Below, piece after piece: positions 57,721 to 64,000 of a stretch of 64,000 bases of DNA; position 1 is the stretch's first letter, and every line of letters starts with the position of its first letter. The stretch comes from Cycas panzhihuaensis. Lineage: Eukaryota > Cycadophyta. Location of the stretch: assembly GCA_023213395.1 (NCBI GenBank), contig CM041465.1, positions 96,975,741-97,039,740 on the forward strand. Reading direction: 5' to 3'. Under the pieces are notes generated by a model that made no database searches, had not been told where the DNA came from, and was given only the letters and a program-made list of their open reading frames with translations. The translations under genes and the position numbers were made by a program.

Positions 57721-58850
57721 TTCTACTTCAAAAGGCCTTTGCAAATTTGGCATTACCAAAACCGGTGCTTCACAAAGTTTCTTCTTTAAAAGAAGAAAGG
57801 CTTCTTCCTCCTTGGAACCCCAAGTAAACTTTCTACTAGATTTTGTCAATCTATGTAGAGGTGCTACAACCTGTGAGAAATGAAGAATAAACTTTCTCAA
57901 GTATTGACAAGCTCCTAAAAAACTTCTCACCTCTGTGATGTTTGTTGGCCTCGGCCATTTGAGGATGGCTTGAGTCTTGAGTGGATCAATGCTCAACTTT
58001 TCTCCTCCAACCACAAAGCCTAAGAAGATCAAGTTCTCCTTGCCAAATTCACATTTCTTCACATTAAGCTTCAAATGATGCTTAGCCATAGTCTTTAAAA
58101 CTTCTTCTATGTGCTGCAAATGTTCCTCCCATGTGTTGCAGAAAATCAAAATATCATCAAGATAGACAACAACAAAATTATCCAAGTAAGGCCTTAACAT
58201 TTCATTCATTAGCCTATGAATGTTGCAGGAGCATTACACAATCCAAAAGGCATAACCATCCATTCAAAGAGTCCTTGCTTTATTTTGAAGGCCGTCTTCC
58301 ATGTGTCCTCCTCCTTGACCCTAACTTGGTGATAACCGCTTTTCAAATCCAATTTAGTGAAATAACAAGCATGCTGAATTTGATCAAGCAAATCATCTAT
58401 GTGAGGCAAAGGGTAGCGATTTTTAATTGTAATTTTATTCAAAGTACGAAAATCTATACACATTCTCCATCCTCCATCCTTCTTAGGCACCAAGACAATT
58501 GGTGACCCACAAGGTGAACATGAAGGTCTTATGACCCCTTGATCAAGCAACTCCTCAACTTGCCTCTTTATCTCATTATTCTCTACAATGGAGTGCCTAT
58601 ACAAAGCAATATTAGGTAATGGTGCATCTCCTACAAGAGTGATTTCATGCTCTATCTTTCTCTTTGGTGGAATCCCATCAACATGTTGAAATAGAATATC
58701 ATACCTTGTCTTTAACTCATCAATTTGTTGCATTTGTTTAGGTGATATAAGAAGAGTGTGAGTAGAAGGACCTTCTTCATCTCTTGGCTCTTCTTTTCTC
58801 CTTACCATTAAGATGACGAATTTACCACATGCATTGATCATCCTTTTTGC
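57721..58850 (-). pseudogene. E11 reverse transcriptase (one-base deletion)
   Basis: The first part (58209-58841) has the N-terminal fingers 'GVIRPSCSPCGSPIVLVPKK', 'WRMCIDFRTLNKITIKNRYPLP' in pieces, 'FTKLDLKSGYHQVRV' with the first catalytic Asp, and 'MPFGLCNAPATF'. At about 58212-58222 a single base is missing, so the frame runs into a stop. The second part (57721-58209) restarts one frame over with 'MNEMLRPYLDNFVVVYLDDILIF', where YLDD (58153-58164) is the catalytic box, then 'KKCEFGKENLIFLGFVV' and the thumb up to RNase H. All catalytic residues are present, and a single base separates the two halves. Confidence 0.93.
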
Positions 58851-60326
58851 TTAAGTAGCTAAAATTAATGCTATCTTATCCAAGTGCTTCTTTGTGGCCT
58901 TTATGATGAAGCCCTTGTTATCCTTCATCAATCGATACTTTCTCTCCCTTCGATAGAAGAGTGCATCTTAATCCCACAAGTAGGGACTTCCAAGCATAAC
59001 ATGGCATACATCTAGTGGCACCACATCATATATTACTTCATCAACAAAATCATTAGTGATGGAAAATTTAAGTGTACATTGCTTTGATATTTGCATTTCC
59101 ACATCTTTATGGATCCAACCAAGAGGATATGGGTGAGGGTGAGGAGTAGTTACCAACCCAATGCTCTTTACCAAACTTTCTGAGATCAAATTCTTTTGGC
59201 TTCCTGGATCTATAATGCCACCAATCATACTATTTCCTACTTGAAGCTTCAAGTGAAATAGTTCCTCCCTTGTAGCATCATCTTCATAATTTGTAAGTAG
59301 AGTGACCTTCTCTTCTTCTCCTTCACATTGAATCTCCACCTCAGAAAGTAGTGCTTTTCCTTTTTCCTTCTTTCTTAATTCCATTTCCTTGATATGCTTC
59401 AGCTTTAGTTCTAGATGCAACTTCCAACACTTTGCTGTAATATGACCACTAATATCACAATGCTCACAATAGTTAGAACTTTTAACAAAATTAGTTCTTT
59501 TCTTCTTTCCTTCTTGCCTTTTTGATGAGTGCAATTTAGGATTCTTTTTATACTTATTAGAAGTAAAAGTAGAATCTTTAGACATGAATGTAGATTTCTT
59601 ACTTTTACTTTCTATTGCCATAGCCATCCTACTTGCTTCTCCAATGGATTGAACCTTAAAAAGCCTTAGTTCCTTCCTTATGTATTCATGTAATCCTCCA
59701 ATGAATTTCATAAGAGTGACATGTTCATCCATATTAATACCAAGTCGCATGCCATGCCTAAAAAATAAAGAAGTATACTCTTGGACACTTACACATCTCC
59801 CTTGGCATAAATATTGCCAAGTAACCCATTGGTCTTCCTCATGACCTATGGGGTAGAATTACTTCTTTATTATTTTCTTAAAATCCTTCCATGAAAAAGA
59901 AGATACATCATGAGTCTTTAAATATGCATTCCACCATGTCAATGCATGTTTACACAACTTGAGCCTAGCAAATGAAAGCTTTTGAGCATTACTATAAGTA
60001 TAGATTGTGAAGTAGGTTTCAAGTTGATCCAACCAATGGTCCAACTTTTCAGCATTTACCTCTCCATCATAAGTTGGAATATCCAACTTTACCTCCACCT
60101 TGAAGGGTTGATGAGATGAAGTACCCTTGCTTTCTTCAAAAGAGTGCTTTAAGGTCTCCTCCTCTTCCTTTTCATGGTCGTGGTCATATGTGGATCCTCC
60201 TTCAAATTCCTTCTCTTTGCCTTTTCCTTTGACTAGAGGTAGAAGGTGGGTCATCATCTGCATCAAGGCTTCTACGTTCTTCTCAAGCTTTTCAAATCTA
60301 ATTTCTCCATCTTCTTTTTCAGCCAT
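58851..60326 (-). pseudogene. E11 gag-protease (three nonsense codons)
   Basis: Begins at the ATG at 60326 ('MAEKEDGEIRFEKLEKNVEA'), preferred over the upstream open codons because those run into the PBS. The frame is shared with the first RT half (to 58209) and carries stops at 59859-59861, 58968-58970 and 58851-58853; contexts suit CAA or CGA changed to TAA. Gag core: 'HWLDQLETYF', 'FARLKLCKHALTWWNAYL'. Zinc knuckle: 'CEHCDISGHITAKC' (59427-59468, C-x2-C-x4-H-x4-C). Protease: 'GIIDPGSQKNLIS' (about 59217-59179), where the catalytic Asp is kept but Asp-Pro-Gly replaces Asp-Ser/Thr-Gly, ending 'VCHVMLGSPYLWD'. Gag assembles the particle and the protease would process it. Confidence 0.9.
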
Positions 60327-60440
60327 GGTGCTTGGATTCTTTCTTTGTCTTCTTGGTGATTGCAACACAAGAAAGTCTTCACCTTTCTCTTTGTATCCGT
60401 TCTTTGTTTGTACCATTCCGGTCCCTACAACAAAGATCAA

Positions 60441-60453
60441 AGGCTTTGATACC
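60441..60453 (-). other. E11 primer-binding site
   Basis: GGCTTTGATACCA on + complements to TGGTATCAAAGCC, one mismatch from the initiator tRNA-Met complement, six bases from the LTR. Confidence 0.9.
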
Positions 60454-60459
60454 AAAATA

Positions 60460-61512
60460 TGATCCCAAAAGAGCTTAATTGGTGAAGAAGTCAATTATCA
60501 ACCTTTTCTCCTTGAGATCCTGGGAGTTAGTGTAGAAATCTCAATAACATCAAAACAATAATGAGCCCATGAAAAGAAAATTCTATACCAAATAATTTAT
60601 TCTTGGCATTGATCCAAAAGTATGAGGAGTAATACTTTTATTAGACCATGAAAATTTCCATTTAATGGTGGAGAAATCAACTAGCAAAAGAATGGTAAAA
60701 TTACAAGGAATAAATGTTACAATTATACCATAAGGGGGACTCCAACCCTCCAAATGCCTCTCCAAGGATGCTTCCCAAGTCAAGTCTCTAAGAACCACCT
60801 CTCCAGCGTATAGAAGGGCTCAATTTATAGAAAGAAACCTGAATTGCATGTTTAACAAGTGGCAATCATGCAAGTATAACCACTAACCACCAGAATGCCT
60901 GTTGTCCAAGTGGCCTTCATATAATTCTTAAAATGTTGTAGCTTGTAATAGATCTTAATGTGCTCCAATTTAGCTTAAATTTGGTACACATATAAGAAGA
61001 CATGTCCCCTCATCTTCCTCAAATTTTTAGCTCATTTCAATGTTATTGGCCTACATTTTTATTCATTTAATAATAATATGTATTTGTTATTTTTCTGCTG
61101 TCCAAGTGGCCTTCATGCAATTCTTAAAAGTTGCGGCTTGTAACTGACCTTAACAGACTCCAATTCAGCTCAAATTTGGTACACGTATAGGAACGCATGT
61201 ATCCTCTGCTTCCTCAACATTTTAGCTCATTTTAATGTCATTTGGCCATATTTCTATTCATATAATTATAATATATATTTTCTATTTTTTCTGCTAGCTG
61301 TGGGATTAATTATTATGCAAAGACAAGGCTTGAACTCTAATCAAATGATATTTTCTGAACCCCACCTTTTGTACACATCTAGTGGGATGTGTCTTCTCCC
61401 TTTACACAAAATTTCATAGAATTTTGATACCATTTGGCCATATCTCTTTTAGTTATGCCAATGCCTAGCATTTTCTGCATCCTATAAACATATGGTAGAT
61501 CCTCCTGGATCA
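60460..61512 (-). repeat. E11 5' LTR
   Basis: 1053 bp, TGATCCCAAAAGAGC to TCCTCCTGGATCA, the partner of 54778-55829. It is followed by the duplication GCCTC at 61513. Confidence 0.97.
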
Positions 61513-62110
61513 GCCTCCTTCATGGCAATTAGCCATAATGTCTTGTATGTTAGGGGATATGTCTCTTGAGGATATTCCCTCTTCTTTTAGGCCTTCTTTA
61601 AGGTCCCTTTCTCCACCAGATCCCTAATAGAACCCTATGGAAAACTAAGAAACTATTTCACCATCTCATTCAACTCATAAAGTATCCCATTTCTAATAAG
61701 CTTAGCTCTGTCTGATATATGTGCTAACTTGTCCATAATCACCACCTTGATTTTGAAGAAGAGATCATAGATCCATCATTGATAGCTCTGTCTTTTCTCT
61801 AAATCCATACCACTTCTCTAATTCTTGCTCATGTTCAAAGTAATATCCTTCCAAGGAATGATAACAACCTTAACTCTTATCTACAAATCATTAGCATGAT
61901 CTGTTGGGTTTGGGGTTACCTTGATCCTATGATCATGTGAATCGATCCATCCTAGATTCATCTAATCTATGACTTGAATACCAAGTTTAATTCTACCTTT
62001 TCATATGATGAATCCATCGTTTGTGATTCCCCTCTACCATTCCTTTCTAATGAACTAATAGAGCCTCTTATCTTCAACTAGGAGCTTGAAACCAACCAAC
62101 CTCCCATTAT
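61513..62110 (+). pseudogene. E6 protease-RT linker remnant
   Basis: E6 resumes after E11. Near 61975-62110 the + strand reads 'LNTKFNSTFSYDESIVCD', 'PLPFLSNELIEPLIFN', then a stop and 'ELETNQPPIIFDHFG'. This acidic, proline-bearing region fits the linker before RT in Tat-like elements. No RT motif follows within the window, so the rest of pol is deleted or beyond the edge. Assignment rests on position and composition. Confidence 0.4.
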
Positions 62111-64000
62111 CTTTGACCACTTTGGGAAAATAAGTCACTTATAATATTAATACTATGATTTTGACTCCTCAGGTTATTCACTTCATTTATTTCATTGGTA
62201 GTATTTCCCAACTTTTAGGAATGGCATGGACACTACAATAAATAGGTAAGTGAAGGTATACTTTATGACTCTTTACTCTTCATTGATTTCTTATATTATG
62301 ATCTTAAATAATGGATGTATATTTTTGCTTACTTGTTTTGATTGGTAAGCCATGTATACCCTTAGTTAATGATGAGCATGATTCTAATGATTGGCCATTG
62401 GTCCACCTATTATGCTTCTTGAGTTAGAATAGGTGCTTACCTACACCTACAAGATCCTTCTAGTCTCATTTTGATTTATTTTTATATTCTATTTTATTAT
62501 TAACCTATTTATGATGATTGTATTTTCACCAAGACTTTACCACTAATGAGTTTTTGGCATATTTGCATGTATTTTTCATTAAATTACATTGTCTATAATC
62601 AAATTACTTTGAGTTTTCCTTACAACAGGAGTGTTATAAAATATCTTGCAATACCATAAATATCTTTATGGTATGATTGTTGCCTACCTAGATTTAGGTT
62701 TGATAGTGATAGTCAACTCATTAATCATTCATTATCAATCTTAGATTAGCTATGTCAACTCCAAATTAATTCTTGTCAATTTTGCGTGGTCCAAGAGGCC
62801 ATGTCATATCTAAAATCCCCTTTCCCATGTGGTTTTTACATAAATTCATGAGCATGTCCCATGGATATGTTCCCTTATTTTCTCCCACATTGTGGGCTAA
62901 AAACCACTTTCCTTAGCCTCATCCTCATCTATAAATCCCCTTACTTTTTAATTGGAATGGGAGGTCAAGTTGAGAAGTTAAGATAATATCATCATGCTAC
63001 CAAATTTTCATGAGAAATAGACCTTCTTCATCCATCTTGCGGTTTGTTACTTGCATGCTCGGAGATATACCTTTTCAACACCATTGAAGTGCACTCAAGT
63101 GGAGCATCATTAGTTATTAATAACCTCTACTTCATTGGGATGAGGTAATCCTCCCTCTATTGTATTAGTAAGATCATTTAATTACTTTCTTTATGTATAT
63201 TAGGTTTATTTCTTAGTAGGTTAAGCATTTCTTAGTCCTACCTCTCCTTTAGCATTTTAAGCATTTCTTAGTTCTATCTCTTTATTACCTTTTAAAATGT
63301 AAGATTAAGGGGATATTATAAGAAAGGATAGAACCCAAGTATATCTTAGAGAGCTTACTATATTTTGGGGATATAGAACTAAATTTATGGCTCCATTTCT
63401 CCCTCCCATTACTAGGTTGGTTTGTATATCTTATTTGCTCATTTACTATCACGTTTTATATGAGGTATTACATGGATATGATTTTGATTGGTTATTAATT
63501 TTTATCTTGTAGGTATAGCATTTAATTTATTACAAGAGTTAGGAAACTAAGTAGTCATCCTCCCACCAAATAGAGCTTGAGGTCACCCATCATATTAACT
63601 CCTTATGGTGAGGATGTATTAGAGGTAAGTTCATCCATTATTGGTTATGCTTATTTTCCTCATTTTGAGTTACTTCTATAAACTTTTTCCTATCATAACT
63701 CCATTTGGTAAGAAGAAATATTGCTAGATTTTCTTTAGAAGTCTTAAATTAGAAAATACCAATTTTTATTTATACCATGTCTTGACTTCACATTTTATAC
63801 ACCAAAAGAGGGATACATTGAAGGAACACACTACATCAATTCTAAGTGTGTCTTCTTCCTTCCCCTCTCATTAATTTCTTTTAAGCAAACAAGAGAAGAA
63901 AGGAATTAAACCAATAAAAAAGAAGAAGTAAAAAGAACCTAATTAGGCCCTCTTTATCTTATCCCCCCTCTTTCTCTTTGAAAAAAAAGTAAAATTGAAA
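62111..64000. other. Unassigned terminal region
   Basis: I see no coding domain. A TATA-like CTATAAATCCCC at 62931-62942, after a CCCACATTGTGGG palindrome (62885-62897), gives it an LTR-promoter look, and T-rich and pyrimidine-rich runs continue to the edge. No matching copy was seen in the window, so nothing firmer can be said. Confidence 0.4.

Larger units (their letters stand above)
54778..61512 (-). mobile_element. E11, near-complete Ty3/gypsy chromovirus-like element
   Basis: 6735 bp with LTRs of 1052 and 1053 bp (54778-55829, 60460-61512) and a perfect GCCTC duplication (54773-54777 and 61513-61517). Tract AAGGAAGGGGGAGCCA on - precedes the 3' LTR, and a tRNA-Met-type PBS follows the 5' LTR. 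Gag, protease, RT, RNase H and integrase lie in one block. The LTRs look about 95% identical by eye, higher than in the other elements, so this is the most recent insertion. Confidence 0.97.

Noticed and set aside
60127-60462. 111-codon + strand frame
   Set aside because: Antisense shadow of the E11 gag, Ser/Phe-rich because gag is Glu/Lys-rich there.

Overview
This is nuclear DNA of a large-genome land plant. It is AT-rich and packed with decayed LTR retrotransposons of plant type: Ty3/gypsy Tat-like and chromodomain elements, Ty1/copia elements, a TRIM, and non-autonomous derivatives. I see no host gene, rRNA, tRNA, CRISPR array or bacterial feature. Open frames are short and carry stops that look like C-to-T decay (CAA to TAA, TGG to TAG), as expected in methylated plant repeats. 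I cannot name the species; a seed plant is most likely.

Left part (1-12.5 kb). E1 is a chromodomain-type Ty3/gypsy remnant (1-107 and 4262-about 6373, + strand). It is split by E2 (108-4261), an LTR element with 323-bp LTRs and no recognisable protein; an exact 5-bp target duplication restores the E1 frame across the insertion. E3 (6374-7612) is a fragment related to the non-coding part of E9. E4 is a copia element whose 5' LTR is at 7613-7804 and whose GAG-pre-integrase remnant is at 11982-12240. It is split by E5 (8836-11981), a gag-only copia element.

Central part (12.5-62 kb) is a Russian doll. E6, a + strand Tat-like element (gag 12.8-14.9 kb, protease 54.2-54.7 kb, linker 61.9-62.1 kb), was hit by E7 (14900-53300, - strand, Tat-like, near-matching 5-bp duplication). 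E7 was hit in its protease by E9 (about 27542-48206, - strand, Tat-like). E9 was hit in its protease-RT linker by E10 (38055-40817, - strand, second copy of the E5 family, duplication ATACA). The 3' LTR of E7 also took E8, a 326-bp TRIM (15120-15445). E6 was separately hit by E11 (54778-61512, - strand, duplication GCCTC), the youngest and best-preserved element, with gag, protease, RT, RNase H, integrase and a chromodomain-like tail.

How the parts work together: E7, E9 and E11 carry the standard retrotransposition set, all now broken. E7 and E9 carry two additions downstream of integrase: a second RNase H-like domain, and an antisense (+ strand) reading region resembling the plant mobile domain followed by a coiled coil, with intron-like boundaries. 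The order of these two modules differs between E7 and E9. E5/E10 (gag only), E2 and the TRIM lack their own polymerase and must have used enzymes supplied in trans. The last 1.9 kb (62.1-64 kb) is unassigned.
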